Shown: piece by piece, positions 37,004 through 45,678 of the stretch | Numbering within the stretch: the stretch's first letter is position 1 | Layout: each line of letters begins with the position of its first letter | Assembly: GCF_028291725.1 (NCBI RefSeq) | Contig: NZ_JAQGNT010000091.1 | Span: forward strand, 1 to 45,775 | Direction: 5' to 3' | DNA from: Hydrocarboniphaga sp. | GTDB taxonomy: Bacteria; Pseudomonadota; Gammaproteobacteria; Nevskiales; Nevskiaceae | Length of the DNA stretch: 45,775 bases | Translations under genes and position numbers: made by a program | Notes under the pieces: model-generated | What the model was told of the DNA's origin: nothing | The model's input: only the letters and a program-made list of their open reading frames with translations | Database searches by the model: none

Positions 37004-37440
37004 ACCGCCGCCGGATTGCGCTCCTGCTGCTGTGGATCGCCGCGCTGCCGGTGGTCACGGATGCGGCGGTCTACAAGTGGACCGACAGCCAGGGCGCGCT
37101 GCACTACGACGACATGAACCAGGCGAGCGGCCACGCGATGACCCAGGACGACGTCAAGAAGCGCGTCGTCAAGGCGGTGCCGGAATGGGCCGGCATCGTG
37201 CCCGCGGAGTTTGCGCACGAAGTCGAGCAGCGTTGCGCGCAGACACGGGAACGCCTGGCCGGCTATCGCTCGGCCAAGACGCTGTACGGACGCGATCCGG
37301 ATGGCAATACCTATCGGCTGTCGGCTTCGCAGGCGCGCTTGCTGGTTGCGGAGACCGAACGCGAAACGACGGGTCTTTGCGCTGCGGATGCGCCGCAACG
37401 GCTGTATCAGCAGGTGCGGCCGAAATCGGCAACGAACTAG
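37000..37440 (+). CDS. DUF4124-domain protein 2
   Basis: The product has 146 residues. The signal peptide RIALLLLWIAALPVVTDA is followed by AVYKWTDSQGALHYDDM, the DUF4124 pattern. A second half with QRCAQTRERLAGYRSAKTLYGRDPDGNTYRLSASQ-type text parallels the ECERRKSQLEAYKSA segment of the preceding gene: each has one Cys near this point and one near the C-terminus, which could form a disulfide in the periplasm. Function unknown. Followed two bases later by a family C repeat. Confidence 0.82.
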   Translation: MNRRRIALLLLWIAALPVVTDAAVYKWTDSQGALHYDDMNQASGHAMTQDDVKKRVVKAVPEWAGIVPAEFAHEVEQRCAQTRERLAGYRSAKTLYGRDPDGNTYRLSASQARLLVAETERETTGLCAADAPQRLYQQVRPKSATN

Positions 37441-37442
37441 CG

Positions 37443-37508
37443 GTAGGAGCGGTCCTTGACCGCGATTGAGGCCCCGTCAGCACAATCGCGGTCAAGGACC
37501 GCTCCTAC
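37443..37508. repeat. REP-like inverted repeat, family C, copy 2
   Basis: Perfect 26-base arms (37443-37468 and 37483-37508) surround a 14-base spacer. Between the convergent DUF4124 and speE genes. The spacer is unlike that of copy 1. Confidence 0.93.
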
Positions 37509-37526
37509 AGTTCCAGCACCCAAGCC

Positions 37527-38378
37527 TTACGCCAACGCCTTAGCCACATACCCCGGCAGCGCGAACGCGCCGCGGTGGATCGCCGCGTTGTAGTACAGCG
37601 CATCGAGCTTGGCCAGCGCGGCGCCGTCCAGACGTTCCTGCAGCGGCGCCGCGGTCTTGCAGGCGATTGAACCCGACCACCAGCCGGACGGATACAGCGG
37701 CTGCGGGAACGTGAACAGATGGGTCTGCGCAAAGCCCGCGACCTTCATCGTCTGGTGCATCTCCTGGATCAGCTCCAGATGCAGCAGCGGTGATTCCGAC
37801 TGCTGCACCAGCATGCCGTCGGGCTTCAGCGCCTTCATGCAATCCAGGTAGAACTTCTTGCCGAACAGACCTTCCGCCGGCCCGACCGGATCGGTCGAGT
37901 CGATGATGATCAGGTCGATGCTGCCGGGCGCCGCATCCTTCATCCACTGGATACCGTCGCCGAAGAACAGCGTCGCGCGAGGGTCCTTGTTCGCGGTGCA
38001 CAGCTCGGGGAAATACTGCTCGGACAGCCGCGTGACGCGCTCGTCGATCTCCACCTGCGTGGCCTTGAGCACTTCGGGGTGTTTCAAAACCTCGCGCAAA
38101 GTCCCACAATCGCCGCCGCCGACGACCACCACGTTGCGCGGATCGGGGTGCGAGTTCAGCGCAACGTGCGACATCATCTCGTGATACAGAAAATTGTCGC
38201 GCGTCGACACCATGGTGCAGCCGTCGATGACCATCAGGTAACCGAAGGTCTCGGTGCGATAGATTTCGATCTTCTGGTACGGAGTCTGTTCCTCGACCAG
38301 TTTTTCGCCGAGTTTCAGCGAAAATGCCGTGCCGGTTGCATCGACGGGTTCGGTGAACCAGCTGGTATCCAGTGCCAT
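37527..38378 (-). CDS. speE: Spermidine synthase
   Basis: The product has 283 residues. It transfers aminopropyl from decarboxylated SAM to putrescine. Family blocks: WFTEPVDATGTAFSLKL, TPYQKIEIYRTETFGYLMVIDG, YHEMMSHVAL, VVGGGDCGTLREVLKHP (nucleotide-binding loop; Cys replaces the second Gly run of GGGDGG), FGDGIQWM and DSTDPVGPAEGLF with the catalytic Asp. Divergent from speA across 75 bases, so two steps of polyamine synthesis share one promoter region. The decarboxylated SAM supplier (speD) and agmatine-to-putrescine enzymes are not in the window. Confidence 0.97.
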   Translation of the reverse strand: MALDTSWFTEPVDATGTAFSLKLGEKLVEEQTPYQKIEIYRTETFGYLMVIDGCTMVSTRDNFLYHEMMSHVALNSHPDPRNVVVVGGGDCGTLREVLKHPEVLKATQVEIDERVTRLSEQYFPELCTANKDPRATLFFGDGIQWMKDAAPGSIDLIIIDSTDPVGPAEGLFGKKFYLDCMKALKPDGMLVQQSESPLLHLELIQEMHQTMKVAGFAQTHLFTFPQPLYPSGWWSGSIACKTAAPLQERLDGAALAKLDALYYNAAIHRGAFALPGYVAKALA

Positions 38379-38453
38379 ATCGCGCTCTCATCAATAGGGT
38401 TGCAATGAACGCGCGAGTATAAAGGCCCATAACTTTGTTTGAGTGACGATACG

Positions 38454-40358
38454 ATGTCGAAGCCAGCCTGGACCGCCGACCGCGCCCGCGAGCGCTACAA
38501 CCTGCCGCAGTGGGGCGAGGGCTATTTCGACGTGTCCGACGCGGGCGACAGCCGCGGCCACGTGCTGGTGCGGCCGTTCCGCGATCCCGACGGCCCCGCG
38601 ATCGATCTGTACGAGATTGCCCGGCGGCTGCCGCTGGAAGGCCTCGACCTGCCGGTGCTGGTGCGCTTCAACAATATCCTGGAAGACCGCGTCGATGCGC
38701 TGACCGGCGCGTTCGCGCGCGAGATCGAGGATCTTGGCTACGAAGGTCGTTACACGGCCGTGTACCCGATCAAGGTCAATCAGCAGGCCGACGTGGTCAA
38801 GACCATCGTCCGCCACGGCGGCGCGCGCGTCGGCCTGGAGGCTGGCAGCAAACCGGAACTCGCAGCGGTGCTCGGCCTCGCGCCGGCTGGCAGCCTGATC
38901 GTCTGCAACGGCTACAAGGACCGCGGCTACATCCGCCGCGCGCTGATCGGCCAAAAGCTCGGCCACACGGTTTACATCGTCGTCGAGAAACTGTCCGAAC
39001 TGCCGATCGTGCTTGAAGAGTCACTCGCGCTCGAGGTCGTGCCGGTGATCGGCCTGCGCGTGCGCCTGGCTGCGGACTCGAGCAGCACGCAGCAGAACAC
39101 CGGCGGCGAGAAAGCCAAGTTCGGCCTGACCACGCCGCAGGTGCTCGAAGCAGTCGAGATGCTGCGCGCGGCTGGCCGCATCGCGTCGATCCAGATGGTG
39201 CATTTCCACCTGGGTTCGCAGGTCGCCGCGGTGCAGGACATCGCGCGCGGTCTGCGCGAGGCCGCGCGCTTCTATGTCGAGCTGCGCCGTCTGGGCGCGC
39301 CGATCGACGTGGTCGACGTCGGCGGTGGCCTGGGCGTCGATTACGAAGGCACGCGTTCACGCAGCCACTGCTCGATGAACTACGGCCTGCGCGAATATGC
39401 ACGCAACATCCTGCGCACGCTGCGCGATGTCTGCATCGAAGCCGGCGAGCCGCAGCCGAACGTGATTTCCGAATCCGGCCGCGCGCTGACCGCGCATCAC
39501 GCGGTGCTGATCACCAGCGTGATCGACCAGGAGATCGTGCCGACCTCGGCGATCGAAGCGCCGGCCGCCGACGCGCCGAGCGTGCTGCGCGAGTTGTACG
39601 AGTTGCTGAACGACAGCCCCGGCCGCGGACCGATCGAATCGCTGCATGAAGCAGCCCAATTCCTGTCGGAAGCGCAATCGCTGTACGCCGAAGGCCTGTT
39701 GAGCCTGGGCCAGCGCGCCTGGGCCGAGCGCGCGTACTTTGCGGTCGCGCGCGACGTACAGCCCAAACTCGATTCCGGCATTCGCGCCGAGCGCGAGGCG
39801 ATCGAGGGCTTGAGCGAAAAGCTGTCGGCGAAATACTTCTGCAATTTCTCGGTCTTCCAGTCGGTGCCCGATGCCTGGGCGATCGAACAGGTGTTTCCGA
39901 TTCTGCCGATCCACCGGCTCGACGAGCGGCCCTCGGTTCGTGCGCGTCTGTGCGATCTGACCTGCGACTCCGATGGCCGCCTGGATCGCTACGTCGATCG
40001 CGAAGGCGTGATGCCGACGTTGGCGGTGCACGAGCTGATCGAGGGCCAGCCCTATCTGATCGGCCTGTTCATGGTCGGCGCCTACCAGGAGATTCTCGGC
40101 GACATCCACAATCTGTTCGGCGACACCAACGCGGTGAACGTCGTGCTCGACGCGAAGTCGCCGCAGGGCTGGCACCTGGAAGGCGCCGAGCATGGTGACC
40201 GCACCGACGAACTGCTGCGCTACGTGCACATCGCGCCGGAGGATCTGGCGCAGAGCTATCGCAAGAAGCTGGCGGTGCTGAATCTGCCGCAGGCGCAGCG
40301 CACGGCGCTGCTGGCGGAGCTGGAGGCCGGGCTGTCGGGCTACACTTACCTCAGCTGA
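38454..40358 (+). CDS. speA: Biosynthetic arginine decarboxylase
   Basis: The product has 634 residues from ATG 38454 (a TTG at 38439 is in frame but lacks support). A fold-III PLP enzyme that makes agmatine from arginine. The PLP lysine lies in TAVYPIKVNQ (Lys107), the phosphate-binding loop in DVGGGLGVDYEGT, and the C-terminal active-site segment in LCDLTCDSDGRLD. The blocks NFSVFQSVPDAWAIEQVFPILPIHRL and GAYQEILGDIHNLFGDTN are typical. It is slightly shorter than the E. coli enzyme (658). Expected to need magnesium and to act in the cytoplasm or periplasmic fraction. A family B repeat begins 13 bases after its stop. Confidence 0.97.
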   Translation: MSKPAWTADRARERYNLPQWGEGYFDVSDAGDSRGHVLVRPFRDPDGPAIDLYEIARRLPLEGLDLPVLVRFNNILEDRVDALTGAFAREIEDLGYEGRYTAVYPIKVNQQADVVKTIVRHGGARVGLEAGSKPELAAVLGLAPAGSLIVCNGYKDRGYIRRALIGQKLGHTVYIVVEKLSELPIVLEESLALEVVPVIGLRVRLAADSSSTQQNTGGEKAKFGLTTPQVLEAVEMLRAAGRIASIQMVHFHLGSQVAAVQDIARGLREAARFYVELRRLGAPIDVVDVGGGLGVDYEGTRSRSHCSMNYGLREYARNILRTLRDVCIEAGEPQPNVISESGRALTAHHAVLITSVIDQEIVPTSAIEAPAADAPSVLRELYELLNDSPGRGPIESLHEAAQFLSEAQSLYAEGLLSLGQRAWAERAYFAVARDVQPKLDSGIRAEREAIEGLSEKLSAKYFCNFSVFQSVPDAWAIEQVFPILPIHRLDERPSVRARLCDLTCDSDGRLDRYVDREGVMPTLAVHELIEGQPYLIGLFMVGAYQEILGDIHNLFGDTNAVNVVLDAKSPQGWHLEGAEHGDRTDELLRYVHIAPEDLAQSYRKKLAVLNLPQAQRTALLAELEAGLSGYTYLS

Positions 40359-40371
40359 CCGAATGTACGAT

Positions 40372-40448
40372 GTAGGTTGGGGTGAGCGCAGCGAACCCCA
40401 ACGATCACCCGCGCAATGTTGGGGTTCGCTGCGCTCACCCCAACCTAC
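40372..40448. repeat. REP-like inverted repeat, family B, copy 4
   Basis: Perfect 31-base arms (40372-40402 and 40418-40448) surround a 15-base spacer. Between the convergent speA and CoA-transferase genes, ending three bases before the latter's stop codon. Confidence 0.94.
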
Positions 40449-40451
40449 GCG

Positions 40452-42632
40452 CTACGAGCGGCGCAGCTCTTCGATCAGCAGCGCCCGCGCCACGCGATTC
40501 TCCAGACCTTCGGGCATCACCAGACCGACCCGTTGCAGATCCTCGCGCAGTGCGCCATCGACCCTCAGTGCCGGCTTCGCCGCCATCGCCAGCAGCTTCC
40601 ACTTCGGCGTCCTCGAAACCCGCGCCTGCACCGCCTTCAAGCCCTTCGCGATACGCAGTTCCTGCGCGGTGAACTCATGCCCGAACGGAAACGCCGGAAA
40701 CGCGCTCGCGCGTGACTCGAACAGGCGGCTCAGGCGCTCCGGCGTGTTGTCGCGGTGCCGCTCCGGGATCGCATAGCCCGCCTCGATCTTGCCGGCCTTC
40801 TGAGTCTGCGCCAGCAGACCGGCCTGAAAGCGCGAGTCCGCGACATGGATCATCGCCTTCGCCACGTCCGCATCGGTCTTCGCGCGCAGGTCGGCGATGC
40901 CGTATTCGGTGATGACGATGTCGCGCAGATGCCGCGGAATCGTGCAGTGCGCGTAGTTGAACACGATGTTGCTGGTGCTGGCACCGCCGGCTTCCCGCAC
41001 TGCGCGGATCAGCAAGATCGAGCGACCGGTCAGCAGTTGGTGCGCCTGCGCGACGAAGTTGTACTGGCCACCGACACCGGAAACCACGCGGCCGTCAGCC
41101 AGCCCGTCCGAAATCACCGCACCCGACAGCGTCGCCATCATGCCGGTGTTGACGAAGCGCGCGTGCACACGCTGCGCCTTGTAAAGCCGCGGATCGAGGT
41201 CGAGCTGGTTGACGCGCTCGACGCCAGTCATGCAGATGCAGTCGCGCTGCTGCTGGCTCATTTCGTTCAAGGCGCGATAAAAACTGCGCGGCCCGAGAAA
41301 AAAGCCGCCATGCATGACGACGCCGTTGTGCAAACGAGATCCGAGGCATCGCGCGGCGATCTGTGCGCGGGCGTCCGGATCGGCCAGGTTCGCACTGATG
41401 TGCGTGCCGTCCGCGGCAATCAGCTGGCCGTCTTCATAGACAGTTCCGTCGGCGAAGAAGCCGTGATTCTGCAGCCGGCGAAAGTCCTGGCTGCGTAGCA
41501 GACGCACGCCGCGCGCGACCAGCTCGTCCAGCAATTCGGGCTTCAGCGCGGCCGGCTCGCAGACACCTTCGTCGACCAGCTCCTGCAGCGCCCAGAAATC
41601 ATAGACCTCGCGCGTCAGCACACCGGCGCGGATCAGCTCCAGGAAGCCATCGACGAACATCTCACTGGCGCCGTAAAGACCGCGCTCGAATGCGGATATC
41701 CCGCCGAAGCGAGTGATCATCTCACCGTGCTGTTGCACGCTGCCGAGCGCATCGAGCGCGCTGCGATACGCCGCGTTGTCGCGATGCCGCAGGATCAGCG
41801 CAGCCACGATCGCGTCGCCCAGGCTGCCGATGCCGATCTGCAAAGTGCCGCCGTCGCGTACCAGGGCCGAAGCCTGCAGGCCGATCGCATGATCGGCCGT
41901 GACCACCGGCGTTTTCGGCGTCGAGAACAGTGCGGTGTTGAAACGCGGGTGGTCGATCACGTAGTCGAAAGTCGACGGCGGCACTTCGGCATCGCGCGCC
42001 ATGTATGGCAGATTCTGGTTGACCAGGCCGACGACCGCGATGCTGCGCGTACCCGCGGCTTCGGCCGCACGCAGCATCCGCACCAGCTCCGGGCCGGTGT
42101 CCGGATTGCAGCTCAGGCTGTAGCGCAGGCCATCCGGCGTATCGCGCCGCGCGACCATTTGCGCGACCAGGTTGCAGCCCTGCTCGAACACATCGCGCGC
42201 GGCGAAAGTGTAGTTGGTGCTGATGTAGTCGCGCTGCGCGCGCGGGTTATGCAGGCGGCTGCCGGGCGCCATGAAAAACTCGACGATGCGCACGTTCGCC
42301 GGCAGGCGATCGGCGCTTTGATCCAGGGCGTACTGCAACTCGGGCACGCCTTCGAATACGCGATCCAGAAAAGGATCGAGCAGCGCCGCTTCCAGGCCCT
42401 TGGGATGCGGCCGTTCCAGCGACAGCGCGGTGAGTATCGTCAGCCGCATTGCAGGATCGCAGCGTGCGCGCTCGTAGAGCGCATTCACCAGTTCGACCGG
42501 CTTGCCCAGACCCAGCGGTATACCGAGCCGCACGTCGCGGCCGACGCGCTGAAGAATCGCATCGACGCAGGCGTCGAGCTCACTGAAGATTTCCGGAGCC
42601 GCTGCGGCAGCTGCTGTATTCGATTCGATCAT
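40452..42632 (-). CDS. Acetyl-CoA hydrolase/transferase family protein
   Basis: The product has 726 residues and is a class I CoA transferase of the Cat1/acetyl-CoA hydrolase type, longer than the usual 430-550 residues. Blocks: VRLGIPLGLGKPVELVNALYERA, FFMAPGSRLHNP, QIGIGSLGDAIVAALI, GASEMFVDG (position of the catalytic Glu), MTGVERVNQLD, SGVGGQYNFV and VITEYGIADLRAKTD. The extra length is a middle insertion (about 330-470) and a C-terminal extension of about 110 residues with ERLSRLFESRASAFPAFPFGHEFTAQ. It moves CoA between carboxylates or hydrolyses acyl-CoA; the acyl group is unknown. Confidence 0.88.
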   Translation of the reverse strand: MIESNTAAAAAAPEIFSELDACVDAILQRVGRDVRLGIPLGLGKPVELVNALYERARCDPAMRLTILTALSLERPHPKGLEAALLDPFLDRVFEGVPELQYALDQSADRLPANVRIVEFFMAPGSRLHNPRAQRDYISTNYTFAARDVFEQGCNLVAQMVARRDTPDGLRYSLSCNPDTGPELVRMLRAAEAAGTRSIAVVGLVNQNLPYMARDAEVPPSTFDYVIDHPRFNTALFSTPKTPVVTADHAIGLQASALVRDGGTLQIGIGSLGDAIVAALILRHRDNAAYRSALDALGSVQQHGEMITRFGGISAFERGLYGASEMFVDGFLELIRAGVLTREVYDFWALQELVDEGVCEPAALKPELLDELVARGVRLLRSQDFRRLQNHGFFADGTVYEDGQLIAADGTHISANLADPDARAQIAARCLGSRLHNGVVMHGGFFLGPRSFYRALNEMSQQQRDCICMTGVERVNQLDLDPRLYKAQRVHARFVNTGMMATLSGAVISDGLADGRVVSGVGGQYNFVAQAHQLLTGRSILLIRAVREAGGASTSNIVFNYAHCTIPRHLRDIVITEYGIADLRAKTDADVAKAMIHVADSRFQAGLLAQTQKAGKIEAGYAIPERHRDNTPERLSRLFESRASAFPAFPFGHEFTAQELRIAKGLKAVQARVSRTPKWKLLAMAAKPALRVDGALREDLQRVGLVMPEGLENRVARALLIEELRRS

Positions 42633-42696
42633 GGCGGGCCGACTCTATCGCTAAGATACGTCTGCCGCCTACCGCCGCAAGCCAGAGGCCAACATC

Positions 42697-43191
42697 ATGA
42701 TCGACCGCGCATACGCCATCACCATGGCCCGCTACAACCGCTGGATGAACGCCAGGCTCTATGCCTGCGCAGAGCGTCTGAGCGACGAGCAGCGCAGGCA
42801 GGACCGCGGCGCGTTCTTCAAGTCACTGCACGGCACGCTGGACCACCTGATCAGCGGCGACACGATGTGGATGTACCGCTTCACCGGCCGCAGCATCGAG
42901 AATCTGACGCTCGGCGGCCGCTTCGATACCTTCGCCGAAATGCGCGCACACCGCGAATCACTGGACCAGGAAATCAGCGCCTGGGCTGCCACCGTCGACT
43001 CCACTTGGCTGGCGTCGGATTTCGCTTACTACAGCAAGGCCTACGACATGCACTACACGAAGCCGGCCTGGCTGCTGGTCACCCATTTCTTCAACCACCA
43101 GACCCATCACCGAGGTCAGGCTACGACGCTGCTGATGCAATTCGGAATCGACCCGGAGGCGACCGATCTGCCGGTAATGCCGGGCACCTGA
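42697..43191 (+). CDS. DinB-family putative metalloenzyme
   Basis: The product has 164 residues forming a four-helix bundle. The three metal-binding histidines of the DinB/YfiT fold are visible: His in SLHGTLDHLISGD (near residue 49-52) and HFFNHQTHHRGQ (about 130-141). The opening ARYNRWMNARLYACAERLSDEQR is typical. Family members are nickel- or zinc-binding and include thiol transferases; the substrate here is unknown. The ATG 42697 follows GAGGCCAACATC. It is divergent from the CoA-transferase gene across 64 bases. Confidence 0.92.
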   Translation: MIDRAYAITMARYNRWMNARLYACAERLSDEQRRQDRGAFFKSLHGTLDHLISGDTMWMYRFTGRSIENLTLGGRFDTFAEMRAHRESLDQEISAWAATVDSTWLASDFAYYSKAYDMHYTKPAWLLVTHFFNHQTHHRGQATTLLMQFGIDPEATDLPVMPGT

Positions 43192-43207
43192 TCGCCGGCT
43201 GGGCGAG

Positions 43208-43264
43208 TCGATCGGGCATCCCTGCCCGATCGAGGCCGCTTCAGCCTGCAGCGCTGGAGCTGCA
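43208..43264. terminator. Two stem-loops between convergent genes
   Basis: TCGATCGGGC-ATCCCT-GCCCGATCGA (43208-43233) has a perfect ten-pair stem. TGCAGC-GCTGGA-GCTGCA (43247-43264) has six pairs. Neither has a T run. They occupy the gap where families A-C are absent and may do the same job. Confidence 0.6.
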
Positions 43265-43277
43265 AGCCTGGCCTATC

Positions 43278-44264
43278 TCACTTCACCGACAGCACGTCGG
43301 CGACCGGCACCAGGCAATCACCGGGCGAGTTTTCCAGCACCGACATCGTGCCGCTGCCGTCATTGAGCGACGAGACATCCTGTGTCGCGGTGTCCCACAA
43401 CTGCGGCATCGCATGGCCGTCGGCACCGTTCCAGTGTCCGTCGCTGCGCGTCGAGCCGGGGCCGGCGATCAGTGTGCCGTTGACCGTCGTGGTTTCGCCG
43501 GTTGCGCTGTCGTTGTAGCCGCCGCCGACCTGGCCGTCCGCGCCGATGGTGGTCATCAGCGTCGAGAAGCCGGCCGGCACCAGGCTCATGCTGTAGGCCA
43601 GCGAGCCGCCCGGTATCGTGCGACCCGCGAGCTTCTTGTCGTAGACGAGCGTGGTTCCGGTCTCGCTGGCGCTGGCCAGGATCACGACGAGGCTGGCACC
43701 TTCCGCCAGCGGCGGTACGGCCGAGGACCAGGGGCTGGCGCCACTGACGTCACCCGCTGCACCGGCCGGCAGCGTCACCTGGTAGGACAGCGGCAGGGAG
43801 CCGACAGCATCGATGAAACTCTGGATCGCCTTGGTGGCGTCGGCGCGGTACACAAAAACGCTGCCGCCGCTCCAGCACGGATCGGCGCCGTTGCCGACCG
43901 TGGTTCCCTTCAGCGTAACCTGCGACGAAGTCGGCGCCAGACCCTTGAACAGCATCTTGTTGTGGACGCCATCCGCGGTTTCGCCGGAGATGCTGGCATA
44001 GGCCCAGTAAAGATAGGCGGCCGACAGCGTGTAGCCGGACGGGACGCCGCTGAGGTTGATGACAGCGGAGGGCCGGTTGCGCAGCGCGGCGCCGGCCGCG
44101 ACATGCGTGGTTCCCGGCAGCGTGAACACCGGCGTCAGCACGACGGCTGCGGCCGCCACCGGTCGCTGAACCTCCTTGCTTCCCACCGCTCCATTTCCGG
44201 CAACGGCGGCAACTGAAGTTACCGCAAGTCCGGTACTCATCATCAGTATCGACATTGATTTCAT
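43278..44264 (-). CDS. Secreted protein of unknown function (DUF3344-like pattern)
   Basis: The product has 328 residues from ATG 44264, with AGGAGA eight bases upstream. The signal peptide is MKSMSILMMSTGLAVTSVAAVAG. The mature protein is rich in Gly, Ser, Thr and Ala with alternating strands: GYTLSAAYLYWAYASISG, TADGVHNKMLFKGLAPTSSQVTLKG, CWSGGSVFVYRADATKAIQSFI, GASLVVILASASETGTTLVYD. The AAYLYW and GASLVVI pattern recalls DUF3344 adhesin-like domains; weak assignment. Two cysteines (one in DPCWSG, one in GDCLVPV) may pair. It probably sits on or outside the cell surface. It is downstream of and codirectional with the SDR gene, with its own leader. Confidence 0.7.
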   Translation of the reverse strand: MKSMSILMMSTGLAVTSVAAVAGNGAVGSKEVQRPVAAAAVVLTPVFTLPGTTHVAAGAALRNRPSAVINLSGVPSGYTLSAAYLYWAYASISGETADGVHNKMLFKGLAPTSSQVTLKGTTVGNGADPCWSGGSVFVYRADATKAIQSFIDAVGSLPLSYQVTLPAGAAGDVSGASPWSSAVPPLAEGASLVVILASASETGTTLVYDKKLAGRTIPGGSLAYSMSLVPAGFSTLMTTIGADGQVGGGYNDSATGETTTVNGTLIAGPGSTRSDGHWNGADGHAMPQLWDTATQDVSSLNDGSGTMSVLENSPGDCLVPVADVLSVK

Positions 44265-44406
44265 CGCAGGTTCTCCTCTCGCTTTCCGCAGCTCTTGGGC
44301 TGCGTCCAGACTCCGGGGCGGAGCCGGATTGCCGATGCTATGCCCGTCTATCGTGTGAAGATAGAGACGCAGTTCACACAGAGAGTTGCCGCGCGGTAAT
44401 CGCGAT

Positions 44407-45162
44407 TTAGCTGGAACCCCGACGATGCACGGATAACCCGGCAAAGGACTGCGAAACCGGCATCAGCGAGATCGTGTTGACGTTCATGTGCGCTGGTCGC
44501 GACGCGATCCAATGCACCGTCTCCGCGACATCCTCAGCGGTCAGCGGCGTTGCGTTTTCGTAGAGTTTCGCGGCACTTTCGTCGTCGCCATTGAAACGCA
44601 CCTTGGAGAACTCGGTGCCACCGCAGAGCCCGGGCTCGACGTTGCTGACGCGTAGCGGCGTTCCGGCAAGGTCGGCGCGCAGATTCAGCGAGAACTGACG
44701 GACGAAAGCCTTGGTCGCGCCGTAGACATTGCCGCCCGCATAAGGCCACTCGCCGGCGGTAGATCCGATGTTGATGATGTGTCCGCGGCCGCGCGCAACC
44801 ATGCCTGGCAGCACCGCGTGGGTCACTGACATCAGGCCCTTGACGTTGGTGTCGACCATCGTCTCCCAGTCGTCGAGCGAAGCGCGCTGCGCCGGCGCGA
44901 GGCCGAGCGCGAGACCGGCGTTGTTGACCAGCAGATCGATCTCGCTCCAGTGCGGCGGCAAGGACGCGATTGCATTCTGTACCGACACGCGATCACGCAC
45001 GTCGAGCTCGACGATATACGCACTCGCGCCAAGTTCTTCGCCCAGCGCATCGAGGCGATCACGCCGGCGTGCGGCCAGAATCACGCTGGCGCCAGCGGAT
45101 GCAAAGCGGCGCGCGATGGCGCTGCCGAAGCCGGCACTGGCGCCGGTGACGAGGACGATCAT
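44407..45162 (-). CDS. YdfG-like NADP-dependent short-chain dehydrogenase
   Basis: The product has 251 residues, as in E. coli YdfG (248), a 3-hydroxy acid/serine dehydrogenase. VTGASAGFG (5-13), Arg residues after strand 2 (AARRRDRL, NADP preference), VNNAGLALGLAPAQ, catalytic Ser in NIGSTAGEWPYAGGNVYGATKAF and its YxxxK, and RVSNVEPGLCGGTEFSKVRF are all characteristic. Reduces malonic semialdehyde or oxidises small 3-hydroxy acids in known homologues. The upstream region (45163-45329) is shared with the divergent M48 peptidase remnant. No operator is recognised there; CCTTAAGG and related short inversions are present. Confidence 0.93.
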   Translation of the reverse strand: MIVLVTGASAGFGSAIARRFASAGASVILAARRRDRLDALGEELGASAYIVELDVRDRVSVQNAIASLPPHWSEIDLLVNNAGLALGLAPAQRASLDDWETMVDTNVKGLMSVTHAVLPGMVARGRGHIINIGSTAGEWPYAGGNVYGATKAFVRQFSLNLRADLAGTPLRVSNVEPGLCGGTEFSKVRFNGDDESAAKLYENATPLTAEDVAETVHWIASRPAHMNVNTISLMPVSQSFAGLSVHRRGSS

Positions 45163-45329
45163 GATTCGATTCAGTAGATTGGGCGGGCGTTTAGCCTAAG
45201 GGAACCCGCGCCGCATGTCGCGACCAATGTGCATCCCCTGGCGCACTTTTCCTTAAGGTCCTACCCTCGCTCCACGCTGGCGGGGGCCGCGTGCGCCAAC
45301 AGGCGTCGAACTGAAACCAAGGGGACTTC

Positions 45330-45678
45330 ATGAAACTGGTTTATCCGGGGGGAACGTACACGCTTCGGGATTGCTGCCACGCTGGCGATCATTTTCTGGA
45401 TTGCATTGATTGTCGGCACGGTGGGCATCGCTTTGCTGTGGTTGCTGCTGTTCTATGTCGCCTACGTATTCGCTCATTCCGCCTTCATTTCCTACCTTCG
45501 CGGATCGGCGGTGAAGTTGAGCCCGGAGCAATTGCCTGACCTGTATGCGCGAGTGCAGGCGGCAAGTCGCAAACTCGGGCTCGCCAAGACACCCATCAGC
45601 TATCTGCTCCATGCCGATGGAATGTTCAATGCGCTAGCGACTCGCTTCCTAGTGCCTAATTGCATTATACATCGATAG
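45330..45678 (+). pseudogene. M48-family metallopeptidase, frameshifted and truncated
   Basis: The ATG at 45330 (AAGGGGAC upstream) encodes MKLVYPG, then the frame is lost. Removing one G from the six-G run at 45347-45352 restores VYPGERTRFGIAATLAIIFW and continues through VGTVGIALLWLLLFYVAYVFAHSAFISYLRGSAVKLSPEQLPDLYARV to HADGMFNALATRFL. This is the N-terminal membrane region and start of the protease domain of M48 peptidases of the GERTLL...NAFATRF type. The HExxH motif is never reached: sequence similarity ends at 45650-45669 and the frame stops at 45678, where an insertion element begins. Frameshift could be a sequencing error; the truncation is not. Confidence 0.8.

Noticed and set aside
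41727-44216. An 829-codon plus-strand frame spanning the CoA-transferase start, DinB and the secreted protein
   Set aside because: It overlaps three genes with clear family motifs or signals in other frames and shows no recognisable domain.
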